Shown in pieces: positions 42,805-50,849 of a DNA stretch of 64,000 nt. The translations under genes and the position numbers were made by a program. The stretch spans positions 33,696 to 97,695 of the forward strand of contig NZ_CADEFI010000008.1 of NCBI RefSeq assembly GCF_902826555.1, written 5' to 3'. The stretch's first letter is position 1. Each line of letters starts with the position of its first letter. Origin of the DNA: an uncultured Hyphomicrobium sp. (lineage in GTDB: Bacteria > Pseudomonadota > Alphaproteobacteria > Rhizobiales > Hyphomicrobiaceae). The notes beneath the pieces were generated by a model. The model made no database searches. It saw only the letters and a list, made by a program, of their open reading frames with translations, and had not been told where the DNA came from.

Positions 42805-45800
42805 ATGGTCGTAGCTCAGAACAGATACCGGTTAGGCTGGTCCACAGTTTGCGCGGTGGCGTGCGCCGTCGTGCTCATGCTGTGTTCAATCTCGCCGGCG
42901 ACCGCTGGCGGGGGCGACTCGCCGCCGGCCGCGCCGGCAGCCGACGCCAAGCCTGTGCCGGACACCGACCCGGGCGGGCACCGCGCCTTGATCTGGGCAC
43001 ATGCCTTCACGCCCACCGGCCAATCGATTGTCTCGGTCTCCTCCGACAGGACGATGCGGATCTGGTCCACGGAGACAGGAGAGCAGCGCGTCGTCCGCGG
43101 CATGCGCGGAGAGGGCAACGTCGGCAAGCTGTTCGCGCTGGCAGTGTCTCCCGATGGCGCGCTCGCCGCTGTCGGTGGCGCTCTGGGGCCGACCGTCGCC
43201 GACCGTGGAGATATCAGGCTGATCGATCTCACCAGCGGCGACCAGATCGGCCGTCTCACGGGCCACACGGGCTGGGTGAGGAGCCTGACCATGTCCAAGG
43301 ACGGTCAATGGCTGGCGTCGGGCGACGACAAGGGGGCCGTGAAGATCTGGAGTATGACCACGCGCCGCGAGGTCGCCCACATCGACAACGCCATCGAAGG
43401 GACGAGCAAAGCCATCTGGCGGCTGGCGTTCCCTGATCCGGATCATCTCGTCGCCACCGCCTATGACGGACTACGCGTGTTCAAGCGCGCCCCGCTCACC
43501 CTCGAACGCTTCGTGAAGTCGGAGAAGCCAGAGACGGCGCTCGCCGTATCGGGTGACGGAACACGTATTGCAACGGCGGGCGACGATGGCATCGTTCGCA
43601 TACGCGCGTGGCCGGCCGTCGACGAGCTACAATGGACGATCCCGACCTGGCGCAGGGTGGCCGATCTTGCATTCGGCGCGGGACCCAGCGCCACCCGCTT
43701 GGCCGTCGCCTCCGGCAAAGAGCCCTATGTCGTCACGGTCTGGGACGTCGCGAGCAAGACCCAGACGGCAGCCTACGAAGGCCATGACAACGTCGTGCAG
43801 GGCGTCGCCGTCTCGCCGGACGGGACGCAAATCGCCTCCGTCGGCGGCAACGCCAATGCCATTCATCTCTGGTCGCTGACCGAAGCCGAGCAGAAGAAGG
43901 CACCGATCAAGGCCTCGCGGTTGCTGCAGGGCGGCGGACGCACGGTCTGGAGCGTCGGCTTCCTGCAAACGCCGGACAACGCCAAGGCAGCCGGCACCTA
44001 TCTCGCCTGGGGATACAGCGACCCTTGCGTCGGCACTCAAGCCTGCCCCGATGTCATGGGACCCTTGAGCCACGCCATCCGCCTGCCGGACGAACGGCTG
44101 CCGACCCTCGGCGACCCGTTCCCGCTCAAGCAGGCCCCATGGCTGGACGAGAAGGGAACAGGCATCACGCCCATCGAGACACGCGCGCTCCTGCGCACCC
44201 CGACCGGCTCTCTGCGCAGCGAGAAGCAGGCGACCACCAGGGACAACCTGTCTCGCTTGCTCGTCGAGCGTAACGGCGAGTCGACCGAGATCTCGAAGCG
44301 CAGCAACAAGAACGGCACCGAGTACTACAGCTTCTCCTTCGATCCGTCGGGGTCCTGGATCGTCTCCGGCGGCCGCAATAACATGCTCGAAACGCTGACG
44401 CTCGACGGCAAACAGATAAAGAAGCTCGACGGCCATGACGGCGACGTTCCCGCCGTTGCCGTCTCTCCCGACGGCCGCTTCATCGCCTCCGGCAGCATCG
44501 ACCAGACGGTCCGCCTCTGGAACAGCAAGACCGGCGAGTTGATCGTCTCTCTTCTTCACCTGCCGGACGACGACCGCTGGATCATGTGGACCCCGCAGGG
44601 TTATTTCGGCGCCGCACCGGCCGGCGAGAATCTGATCGGCTGGCATATCGACCGCGGACCGGACAAGAGCGCCGACTTCGTCACCGCCGGCGAAGTGCGG
44701 ACCTTCTTTCACAATCGCGAGCTGGTGGCGCGCGCAATCGTGCTCGCCAGTTCGGAGGCCGCTGTCTCCGAGTTCCGCGCCGCCGGAAGCCTCCCCGACT
44801 TCTCACTGGAGGACCTCCGAAGTCGCAGCCCTCCAGACCTTCGCGTAAGGGAACCTCGAAGCCCTTTCGACCCAAACGCGCCCGTGCGGACGAAAAACGG
44901 GCGCGTGAATGTTGTCCTAGATCTGCTGGACAACACCGCGGACATCGAGAGGTTCGAGGTCTGGGTGAACGGAAATCAGGTCGTCGACATACCGACAGCG
45001 GATGCAACCGACGCAGCACGTCGGCGTGCGACGCTCGAGGTTCCTCTGTTCGCCGGCTACAACAACGTCATCATTATTCCGATCACCAAGACTCGCCCTC
45101 AGCGCGATTGGCGCGTCCCCGTGATCCTCGATGCCAGCACCGGCCCTCTCGACTTCCGCGAAAAGGCTTACATCGTGGCGATCGGTGTGAACGGGTACAA
45201 GCCGCCGACCCGCGCTCTCCAGTTTGCACGAGACGATGCCACAGAGTTTGCGCTCGCCATGGAAGGCCTGCTCAGAAACAATCACAAGAGCGTCCACCCC
45301 ATCGTGCTCGTGGACAATCCTCGCCTCGACAAGCTCGATGTCAGACGCTTCGATGTCCGCGAACCGACGCACGACAACATCGTCAAGGCGCTTGGCGCTT
45401 TCAGTCAAGCTGGGCCAAATGACACGATTGTCTTGTTCCTCGCCGGCCACGGCACCAATCGCACCGCTCACGCTCCCGGATTCGTCTTTCTTCCTCTCGA
45501 CGCCAACAAGGACGCCAACGGCTATACGGAGGCGAGCACCGTGCCGTGGAGCACGTTCCAGAGCGCTCTCGACGCCGGCAATGGGCGAAAAATCGTGTTT
45601 TTGGACGCGTGTCGTTCTTCCCACGTATTCGATTACGGCGTCACGAACTACATGGTCTCGAGGAACCTCGCGGTCTATTCATCGACCGGCCCCCAGCAGG
45701 ACGCACGCGAATCTCCGCCTCACGGCTATTTCACAGAAGCGGTCTTGCTCGGCCTGTCGGGCAAGGCAAACCGTCGAAATCCCGCTGTGCTCCAGTTCGA

Positions 45801-45945
45801 GGAGCTCGGGCGGTTTGTGGCCGATCAGGTAATAGAACGAACCGGCAATCAACAGACGCCTCGGCACTTCATGCCGCCCGCCATGCCGGAATTCGCGGTC
45901 GTCCGCTACTGCACCCCCGCCTTGCCCTGCGCTACCTCCCAATGA
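42805..45945 (+). CDS. exported WD40-repeat caspase-family peptidase
   Basis: About 1046 residues from the ATG at 42805. A signal peptide (VCAVACAVVLMLCSISPATA) is followed by WD40 repeats over about 55-590 (for example IVSVSSDRTMRIWSTETGE, WLASGDDKGAVKIWSM, FIASGSIDQTVRLWNSKTGE). A linker precedes a C14 caspase-like domain from about residue 787 (KAYIVAIGVNGYKPP). The catalytic dyad is intact: His882 in FLAGHGTN and Cys936 in FLDACRSSH. It should be a periplasmic, probably Arg- or Lys-specific protease with a beta-propeller sensor or adaptor. An EcfG-like promoter precedes it. Confidence 0.9.
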   Translation: MVVAQNRYRLGWSTVCAVACAVVLMLCSISPATAGGGDSPPAAPAADAKPVPDTDPGGHRALIWAHAFTPTGQSIVSVSSDRTMRIWSTETGEQRVVRGMRGEGNVGKLFALAVSPDGALAAVGGALGPTVADRGDIRLIDLTSGDQIGRLTGHTGWVRSLTMSKDGQWLASGDDKGAVKIWSMTTRREVAHIDNAIEGTSKAIWRLAFPDPDHLVATAYDGLRVFKRAPLTLERFVKSEKPETALAVSGDGTRIATAGDDGIVRIRAWPAVDELQWTIPTWRRVADLAFGAGPSATRLAVASGKEPYVVTVWDVASKTQTAAYEGHDNVVQGVAVSPDGTQIASVGGNANAIHLWSLTEAEQKKAPIKASRLLQGGGRTVWSVGFLQTPDNAKAAGTYLAWGYSDPCVGTQACPDVMGPLSHAIRLPDERLPTLGDPFPLKQAPWLDEKGTGITPIETRALLRTPTGSLRSEKQATTRDNLSRLLVERNGESTEISKRSNKNGTEYYSFSFDPSGSWIVSGGRNNMLETLTLDGKQIKKLDGHDGDVPAVAVSPDGRFIASGSIDQTVRLWNSKTGELIVSLLHLPDDDRWIMWTPQGYFGAAPAGENLIGWHIDRGPDKSADFVTAGEVRTFFHNRELVARAIVLASSEAAVSEFRAAGSLPDFSLEDLRSRSPPDLRVREPRSPFDPNAPVRTKNGRVNVVLDLLDNTADIERFEVWVNGNQVVDIPTADATDAARRRATLEVPLFAGYNNVIIIPITKTRPQRDWRVPVILDASTGPLDFREKAYIVAIGVNGYKPPTRALQFARDDATEFALAMEGLLRNNHKSVHPIVLVDNPRLDKLDVRRFDVREPTHDNIVKALGAFSQAGPNDTIVLFLAGHGTNRTAHAPGFVFLPLDANKDANGYTEASTVPWSTFQSALDAGNGRKIVFLDACRSSHVFDYGVTNYMVSRNLAVYSSTGPQQDARESPPHGYFTEAVLLGLSGKANRRNPAVLQFEELGRFVADQVIERTGNQQTPRHFMPPAMPEFAVVRYCTPALPCATSQ

Positions 45946-46048
45946 AGAAACGCGGTCACCATGATGTGATGCCCACGCGTTGACGGCAATCAAACGCGGC
46001 CCCACGCACCACTCGCAGGGTGTGCTCCTCATATCCGGAGACACACCC

Positions 46049-46807
46049 ATGACCGAGCTTGCACCGCTGAAATTCGCCACCGAGCCGCCGTTGAGCGAAG
46101 CCGACTTCGAAGCGGCGATCCGTGCCGTCGGAGCCGAGCGCTATCACGACAAGCACCCCTTTCATAAGCTCTTGCACGGCGGCAAGCTGACCAAGGGACA
46201 GGTCCAGGCCTGGGCGCTCAATCGCTACTGCTATCAGGCCGGAGTGCCACGCAAGGACGCCGCACTGATGAGCCGCGTCCACGACCGCGAGCTGCGCCGC
46301 GAATGGATCCATCGTATTCATGACCACGATGGCCTCGGCGAGGAGCCCGGCGGCATCGAGCGCTGGCTGGTGTTGACAGACGGCCTCGGGCTCGATCGCG
46401 ACGACGTGACGAGCATGGCCCGCGCCCTGCCCGCGACCCGTTTCGCCGTCGAGGCTTACGTCCGCTTCGTGGTCGAGCAGCCCCTCGTCGTGGCCGTCGC
46501 CTCGTCGCTGACCGAGCTGTTTGCCCCGTCCATCCATCGTGAGCGCATCGCCGGCATGCTCGAAAACTACGACTTTATCGATGATACCGTGTTGGCATAC
46601 TTCAAGCGGCGTCTGACGCAAGCGCCGCGCGACGCCGACTTCGCCCTGGAATTTGTCAAGAAGAATGCGCGCACCCGCGCCGAGCAGGAAGCCTGCGTAG
46701 CCGCCGTCCGTTTCAAGTGCAATACGCTCTGGGCGCAACTCGACGCGCTGCACCACGCCTACGTCACGCCCGGCCTCGTGCCGCACGGCGCTTTCGTTCC
46801 GGCTTGA
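46049..46807 (+). CDS. pqqC: pyrroloquinoline-quinone synthase PqqC
   Basis: Encodes 252 residues. It matches the cofactor-free oxidase that performs the last step of PQQ synthesis: YHDKHPFHKLLHGGKLTKGQ, WALNRYCYQAGVPRKDAALM, AVEAYVRFVVEQPLVVAVAS and SSLTELFAPSIHRERIAGML are present, with the His/Tyr/Arg active-site positions. GGAG precedes the ATG at 46049. No pqqA, B, D or E is in the window. PQQ would serve quinoprotein alcohol dehydrogenases in the periplasm. Confidence 0.95.
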   Translation: MTELAPLKFATEPPLSEADFEAAIRAVGAERYHDKHPFHKLLHGGKLTKGQVQAWALNRYCYQAGVPRKDAALMSRVHDRELRREWIHRIHDHDGLGEEPGGIERWLVLTDGLGLDRDDVTSMARALPATRFAVEAYVRFVVEQPLVVAVASSLTELFAPSIHRERIAGMLENYDFIDDTVLAYFKRRLTQAPRDADFALEFVKKNARTRAEQEACVAAVRFKCNTLWAQLDALHHAYVTPGLVPHGAFVPA

Positions 46808-46936
46808 CGGGAGCAGTGTACAAAAAAGAGAGACCGGCCCCACCCGCCATAGCCGCCCTTCGGCGAGGGCAGCACGTTTGCGGGCTTGGAGCCGGCCAGT
46901 CCAACGCGGCGAGAGAGCCTGCCGCGATCTCGATCG

Positions 46937-47626
46937 TTACTCGTTGGCGAGGTCGGCAAGCCGCGGAACGTCCCGAAGCTTCACCGTCGTTCCTCCCTGT
47001 TCGACATCGATGACCTGCATCTCCCGCAGCTTGGTCAGCGTACGGCTGACCGTCTCGATGGTAAGACCCAGAAGATCGGCGATGTCGCTGCGCCGCATGG
47101 CGAGCTTGACCACGCCCTTCGAACCTTCACCGCCGCGGCGATGCAGTGCGAGCAGGAACGCAGCAACACGCTCGATAGCGCTACGCTGCCCGACGGTGAC
47201 GAGAAGGCTCCGTGCCGCCACCAGGTCCTGGCACACGGACTTATAGAGTTTGAGCGCCAGCGACGCGTCGGTTTCTGCAAGGCTCTCGAGGGCCGACGCC
47301 GAGAAGCAGCGCACCTTCGACGCACACGTCGCCTGCGCGCTCATAATGTGTTCGCCGAGCACACCAAGCCCGATATAGTCGCCCGGATAGGCAAAATCGA
47401 TGATCCGCCGCCGGCCGTCGAAGAGCGTCTTGTAGATGGCGATGACGCCATCCTCGACCCGGTACACATGCGTCCGCTGATCGCCCTCGCAGAACACGTG
47501 CTCCTTGGCCTCGAGCCTGCGTTCCGATGCCTGTTGCAGGCGGTCATCGAGCGCCCGCCCCCCTCGGGACTCCTGGCGGAACGACTGCATGTAGGGGCTT
47601 GTCTCAGACGTGTTGATCGCGAGCAT
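46937..47626 (-). CDS. Crp/Fnr-family regulator, FixK-like
   Basis: Encodes 229 residues from the ATG at 47626 (GAGGAGAG upstream). The N-terminal cyclic-nucleotide-type barrel is FCEGDQRTHVYRVEDGVIAI. The HTH is RRSDIADLLGLTIETVSRTL, with the Glu-x-x-Ser-Arg recognition pattern of FNR and FixK. The N-terminal Cys cluster of FNR is absent, so oxygen sensing is probably indirect. Crp/FNR-type palindromes lie at 47774 and 48754 among respiration genes, and an OmpR-type repeat lies upstream of this gene. Confidence 0.9.
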   Translation of the reverse strand: MLAINTSETSPYMQSFRQESRGGRALDDRLQQASERRLEAKEHVFCEGDQRTHVYRVEDGVIAIYKTLFDGRRRIIDFAYPGDYIGLGVLGEHIMSAQATCASKVRCFSASALESLAETDASLALKLYKSVCQDLVAARSLLVTVGQRSAIERVAAFLLALHRRGGEGSKGVVKLAMRRSDIADLLGLTIETVSRTLTKLREMQVIDVEQGGTTVKLRDVPRLADLANE

Positions 47627-47715
47627 CGTCTCTCCTCGGCCGCTAGATCGTGCGGATTGCCGCTGGTGCGATGCTGGGATTAAAGGTGCGTTGCGAACCA
47701 ACCGTATGCAGAGCG

Positions 47716-47740
47716 CGTAACGAATTGTGAGAGTTTGTAA
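47716..47740 (-). promoter_or_regulatory. triple 10-bp-spaced repeat upstream of the FixK-like gene
   Basis: On the minus strand TTACA, TCACA and TTACG start exactly ten bases apart (47740, 47730 and 47720). The pattern matches the triple TCACA repeat upstream of the OmpR-type regulator gene at 53302-53326. It would suit tandem binding of an OmpR-family dimer about 90-115 bases before the FixK-like start codon. Confidence 0.45.
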
Positions 47741-47773
47741 CAGGGCCTCTAATCCGACGCCCACGCTCGCCCT

Positions 47774-47787
47774 ATGATCTCAATCAA
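47774..47787 (+). promoter_or_regulatory. Crp/FNR-type binding site
   Basis: ATGAT-CTCA-ATCAA matches TTGAT-N4-ATCAA at nine of ten positions. Its centre (47780.5) would place a class II start near 47822, 20 bases before the hemerythrin-like gene. It also lies upstream of the divergent FixK-like gene. Confidence 0.6.
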
Positions 47788-47841
47788 GGGGCTCCTTAGC
47801 CTGCGACGTTATGTTCGGCCGTCCGATCTTGGAAGGCTGAC

Positions 47842-48387
47842 ATGCGATCTCGAAAAGCCACATCCACCCGCCTCGCGCTGGAGCAGAGGCACGCCGCGGA
47901 TCGCCTGCTGCAGGGCGAGATCGACCTCGCGCTGGAAAGTCTCGCCGCCGGAGTGCCGTCCCGGGTCGGGTCGCATCTCGTGCGGGTTCTGTGCGCCGTG
48001 CTGGAGCCGAGCTGGGAAGAGCACGCGAGCTTCCAGGAAGACGTCCTGTTTGAGATTATGGCCGCAAACGGCACGCCGGCAGCCGAGCTGCGCACCCTGC
48101 TCGAACACCTCCGCCGCGAGCACGTGGAGATCGGCAAGCGCAATCGCGAAACGGCCGCCATCCTGGGAACCCTGGCCGGGGGCAGGCAGATCGCGGGCAC
48201 CGCCGTCATGGTGAGCATCGAGGAAACGCTGACTCTGCGGCGCCGCCACGCGAGCGCGGAGAGTACGCTGGAGCATCTGCTTCCGGCCGAGCTCGAGCCG
48301 CACGATTGCGACAGATTCGACCGATGGGCCGCGGCGCGAACCACGCCCGCTTTCCCGGTCAACCTGATCCTGGATGTTTGGGAATAG
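47842..48387 (+). CDS. hemerythrin-like helical protein
   Basis: A 181-residue, all-helical, cytoplasmic protein. It has His/Glu patterns resembling hemerythrin HHE domains (EEHASFQEDVLFEIM, EHLRREHVEIGKRN, RRRHASAESTLEHLLP), which bind a di-iron centre and sense or store oxygen or nitric oxide. GGAAGG lies five bases before the ATG, and a Crp/FNR-type site lies 55-68 bases upstream, which fits a microaerobic role. The assignment is by residue pattern only; a plain helical protein remains possible. Confidence 0.55.
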   Translation: MRSRKATSTRLALEQRHAADRLLQGEIDLALESLAAGVPSRVGSHLVRVLCAVLEPSWEEHASFQEDVLFEIMAANGTPAAELRTLLEHLRREHVEIGKRNRETAAILGTLAGGRQIAGTAVMVSIEETLTLRRRHASAESTLEHLLPAELEPHDCDRFDRWAAARTTPAFPVNLILDVWE

Positions 48388-48389
48388 CG

Positions 48390-48695
48390 CTAGCACACGC
48401 TCGGAGCGCAAACCTCGAGTGAAAATTTCTGATGCGCGCCCTTGCGCGTGAACGTGAATTCGCGACCGTCGAAACAGGAAATGCGCCCGTCCACGCCCGT
48501 GTCCTCGCCCAGCGGAATTTCCTGGTAGGTCAGCACCTCGTTGAGCGCACAGTCCTTCTCCGCCTTGAGCTGCTCCTTGAGCACGATCCGCCATGGCCCT
48601 TCATTGGGCCCGAGCGGGTCGTCCGCCGCCACGGCGGCCAGCCCACCCACGACGACAACAGTCGAAAACGCGGCCGCGAAGAGCACCGTGCGCAT
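48390..48695 (-). CDS. small exported Cys-containing protein
   Basis: Encodes 101 residues from the ATG at 48695 (GGAGG four bases upstream). A signal peptide (LFAAAFSTVVVVGGLAAVAA) precedes a small domain with four Cys (EKDCALNE, GRISCFDG, EVCAPSVC). No family is recognised. It converges on the hemerythrin-like gene with 2 bases between stops and diverges from the DUF805 gene. The TTGAC-N4-GTCAA palindrome between them is well placed for its promoter (centre 65 bases upstream). Confidence 0.7.
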   Translation of the reverse strand: MRTVLFAAAFSTVVVVGGLAAVAADDPLGPNEGPWRIVLKEQLKAEKDCALNEVLTYQEIPLGEDTGVDGRISCFDGREFTFTRKGAHQKFSLEVCAPSVC

Positions 48696-48753
48696 AATGC
48701 CTCCAGACAATCCAGGCGATGACCGACATTTGCACGCCGGCAAGCGCCGAACC

Positions 48754-48767
48754 TTGACGCCGGTCAA
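48754..48767. promoter_or_regulatory. perfect Crp/FNR/FixK-type palindrome
   Basis: TTGAC-GCCG-GTCAA, a perfect dyad of the FixK type (TTGA-N6-TCAA). Its centre (48760.5) is about -41.5 from a start near 48802 (plus, DUF805) or 48719 (minus, small exported protein). Both fit class II activation. Confidence 0.6.
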
Positions 48768-48823
48768 ACCGCACCCCTCGGTTCGTGTCTAAGGCTATGG
48801 GGCAAAAGCATCGGAGCGCCAAC

Positions 48824-49252
48824 GTGAGCGGCTACGTCATCGACCTGTTCTTCTCCTTTTCCGATCGGGCGAACCGCCGGGAATGGCTGCTGGGAACGCT
48901 GGTTCTGGCCCTCGCCGCCTTTGGCGGCATCGCCCTTTTCAATGACAACAGCTTCGACGAAAGCGCCTACGCCAATCCCGACATCCCGACCATGGCGGCC
49001 TTCCTGTGGATGTCGCTCGTCCTCTTCGCCTTCGTGGCACTTTCTGCCAAGCGCCTCCGCGAGGCCGGACGGCCCGCTTGGATGCTTTACACCATCGCAA
49101 TCCCGGCGTTCATCGCCCTCTGTGCCTGGGGATCGGGGCTTTTCGCGCATCCTTTCGTCCCGAGCCTGGAGACGCTCGGCCTCGGCGCGCTGCTCGCCGT
49201 CATGATCCCTGCCGTGATCGGATGCGCGACGCGTCCGGCAAAGCAAGGATGA
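48824..49252 (+). CDS. DUF805-family membrane protein
   Basis: About 142 residues from the GTG at 48824 (GGAG seven bases upstream); starts at 48785 (GTG) and 48797 (ATG) would add 13 and 9 residues but have poorer ribosome sites. It begins with the DUF805 pattern VIDLFFSFSDRANRREWLLG and has four hydrophobic segments, with LSAKRLREAGRPAWMLY in the loop. Function unknown. It probably starts an operon with the SafE-like protein and two cytochromes c, behind a Crp/FNR-type site. Confidence 0.8.
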   Translation: MSGYVIDLFFSFSDRANRREWLLGTLVLALAAFGGIALFNDNSFDESAYANPDIPTMAAFLWMSLVLFAFVALSAKRLREAGRPAWMLYTIAIPAFIALCAWGSGLFAHPFVPSLETLGLGALLAVMIPAVIGCATRPAKQG

Positions 49253-49256
49253 GGCC

Positions 49257-49991
49257 GTGCAATCGCTAGCCCTCACGCTCGCTGGCGGTTTCGCCCTCGG
49301 TCTTGCGAGCACCCTCCACTGCGCCGGCATGTGTGGCAGCATCGCTGCCGGCTTGCTCCACCTCGGCGCGCCGCGCAATGCCGCAGAGGGGATTCGCCTC
49401 GCCGCACTGACCCATGCCGGCCGCATCGTCTCGTATGTTCTCGCAGGCACTCTCGTCGGCGCGCTTGGTGCACCGGCCATCGGCTGGCTCGACCGGGAAA
49501 TCGCATTCCGCTTCATACAATGGGCGGGCGCCGCGGCGTTGATGTGGATCGGGCTCTCGACCGCGGGGCTCCTTCCACCGATATCCGCCATGGATCGCGT
49601 GATGGCCCCGATGGCCAACCGTCTCGCGCGCCTCGCGTCTCCCCTGCCGGGCCGCGGCGCGACCGCTCTCGCCGGAGGCCTCACTTGGGGTTTGATGCCG
49701 TGCGCCATGGTCTACGGGGCACTTTTCACGGCCATGCTGAGCGGATCGGCGCTCGGCGGCGGCACCGTCATGGCGGCGTTCGGCCTCGGTACGTTGCCCG
49801 GTTTGCTCGCCACGACAGTGGGAATTCGCACCCTCGTTGCCGCGGCGCGGCGTCGGGCATTGCGCGTCACCGCCGGCCTCGCAATCGCGATCCTTGGGTT
49901 TCTGACGGTCTGGCTGCCCCAGGGCCGGAACGAAGCCATCTGCGCCCCTAGCGCGAACGCAACGTTGACCCAGATCAAGATCGGGTCCTGA
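49257..49991 (+). CDS. SafE/UreH_2-type membrane transporter, possibly copper related
   Basis: A 244-residue protein with six or seven membrane segments. It has the conserved blocks GLASTLHCAGMCGSI (His-Cys and Met-Cys motifs) and LTWGLMPCAMVYGAL. These are typical of COG2836 TauE/SafE-like proteins, often found with cbb3 oxidase assembly genes. The metal-binding pattern suggests heavy-metal (copper) handling. The GTG start is five bases past the DUF805 stop, and cytochrome c genes follow, so a role in supplying a respiratory enzyme is likely but unproven. Confidence 0.8.
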   Translation: MQSLALTLAGGFALGLASTLHCAGMCGSIAAGLLHLGAPRNAAEGIRLAALTHAGRIVSYVLAGTLVGALGAPAIGWLDREIAFRFIQWAGAAALMWIGLSTAGLLPPISAMDRVMAPMANRLARLASPLPGRGATALAGGLTWGLMPCAMVYGALFTAMLSGSALGGGTVMAAFGLGTLPGLLATTVGIRTLVAAARRRALRVTAGLAIAILGFLTVWLPQGRNEAICAPSANATLTQIKIGS

Positions 49992-50033
49992 TCCCGGCGA
50001 TAGCATCGTTAACGGATACTGGAGAACCGATTC

Positions 50034-50366
50034 ATGCGAACGATACTGATCGCGGTCGCGCTCACGATGCAACTCATGGCGCACACCGCAGCGGCCGAGC
50101 AACTCGGCAACGTCGACGCCGGCCGCGAATACGCGCGAGCCCATTGCGGCGAATGCCACGGCGTCGAAGCCGCGCGCGAGGACTTCTCACCCAACGTTGA
50201 CGCCCCCGACTTCTCGGTCGTGGCCAACACCCCGGGCATCACCGAACGCGCACTCGCCGTGTGGCTGCAGACGTCGCACCCGACCATGCCCGACTTCATC
50301 ATTCCGGCGGAGGCGCGCGACAACCTCATCGCCTACATCATGAGCCTGCGAGTGGCCAAGAAATGA
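50034..50366 (+). CDS. small periplasmic cytochrome c
   Basis: Encodes 110 residues. The signal peptide ends near TAAAEQL. One heme c site (CGECH, about residue 38-42) and a later Met ligand candidate (HPTMPDFIIP) make a class I cytochrome c. The stop overlaps the start of a second, related cytochrome gene, so the two may be arranged as a pair in electron transfer. The likely partner is a terminal oxidase or a periplasmic dehydrogenase. Confidence 0.9.
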   Translation: MRTILIAVALTMQLMAHTAAAEQLGNVDAGREYARAHCGECHGVEAAREDFSPNVDAPDFSVVANTPGITERALAVWLQTSHPTMPDFIIPAEARDNLIAYIMSLRVAKK

Positions 50367-50698
50367 CGGGCACGAACGCATTGTCCACCTTGGCCGCGTT
50401 ATTCGCAGTGACAACCTGCTGCAGTGCCGCCCTGGCCGAGCCGACCTTGGATGACAAAGGCCGCCACGCACTCGAGACGCGCTGCGCCCGCTGCCATGCA
50501 ATAGGCCCCGAGGGCAAGAGCCCGCGCTCCGATGCCCCGCCCTTCCGCGACATCGTCAAGCGCTATCCGCCGGAGGACCTGGCCGAGTCGCTGGCCGAAG
50601 GCATCATGTCGGGGCATCCCGACATGCCAGAATTCGTTCTCGCGCCGGAGGAGATCGATGGGGTCGTAGCCTACCTGCGCAGCCTCCTCGCACAGTGA
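50363..50698 (+). CDS. second small periplasmic cytochrome c
   Basis: Encodes 111 residues, starting with the ATGA overlap to the previous gene. The signal peptide (STLAALFAVTTCCSAALA) precedes one heme site (CARCH) and a Met ligand candidate (SGHPDMPEFVLAP). It resembles its neighbour in the HP-x-MP-[DE]-F segment, so a local duplication is likely. It is the last gene of the DUF805-SafE-cytochrome group. Confidence 0.9.
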   Translation: MTGTNALSTLAALFAVTTCCSAALAEPTLDDKGRHALETRCARCHAIGPEGKSPRSDAPPFRDIVKRYPPEDLAESLAEGIMSGHPDMPEFVLAPEEIDGVVAYLRSLLAQ

Positions 50699-50849
50699 GG
50701 GACCATCACGAGCTGCAACGGACACAGATCGCCGCGCCGCTTCGATCCATCACAACGTGCACGTCCTTTCAAACGCGGCGCAAAGTTCCTTGTCCCCCGT
50801 TTTCGATTGATCTAAGGCTCGGACAACACGACGTTGATCCGGATTTGCC

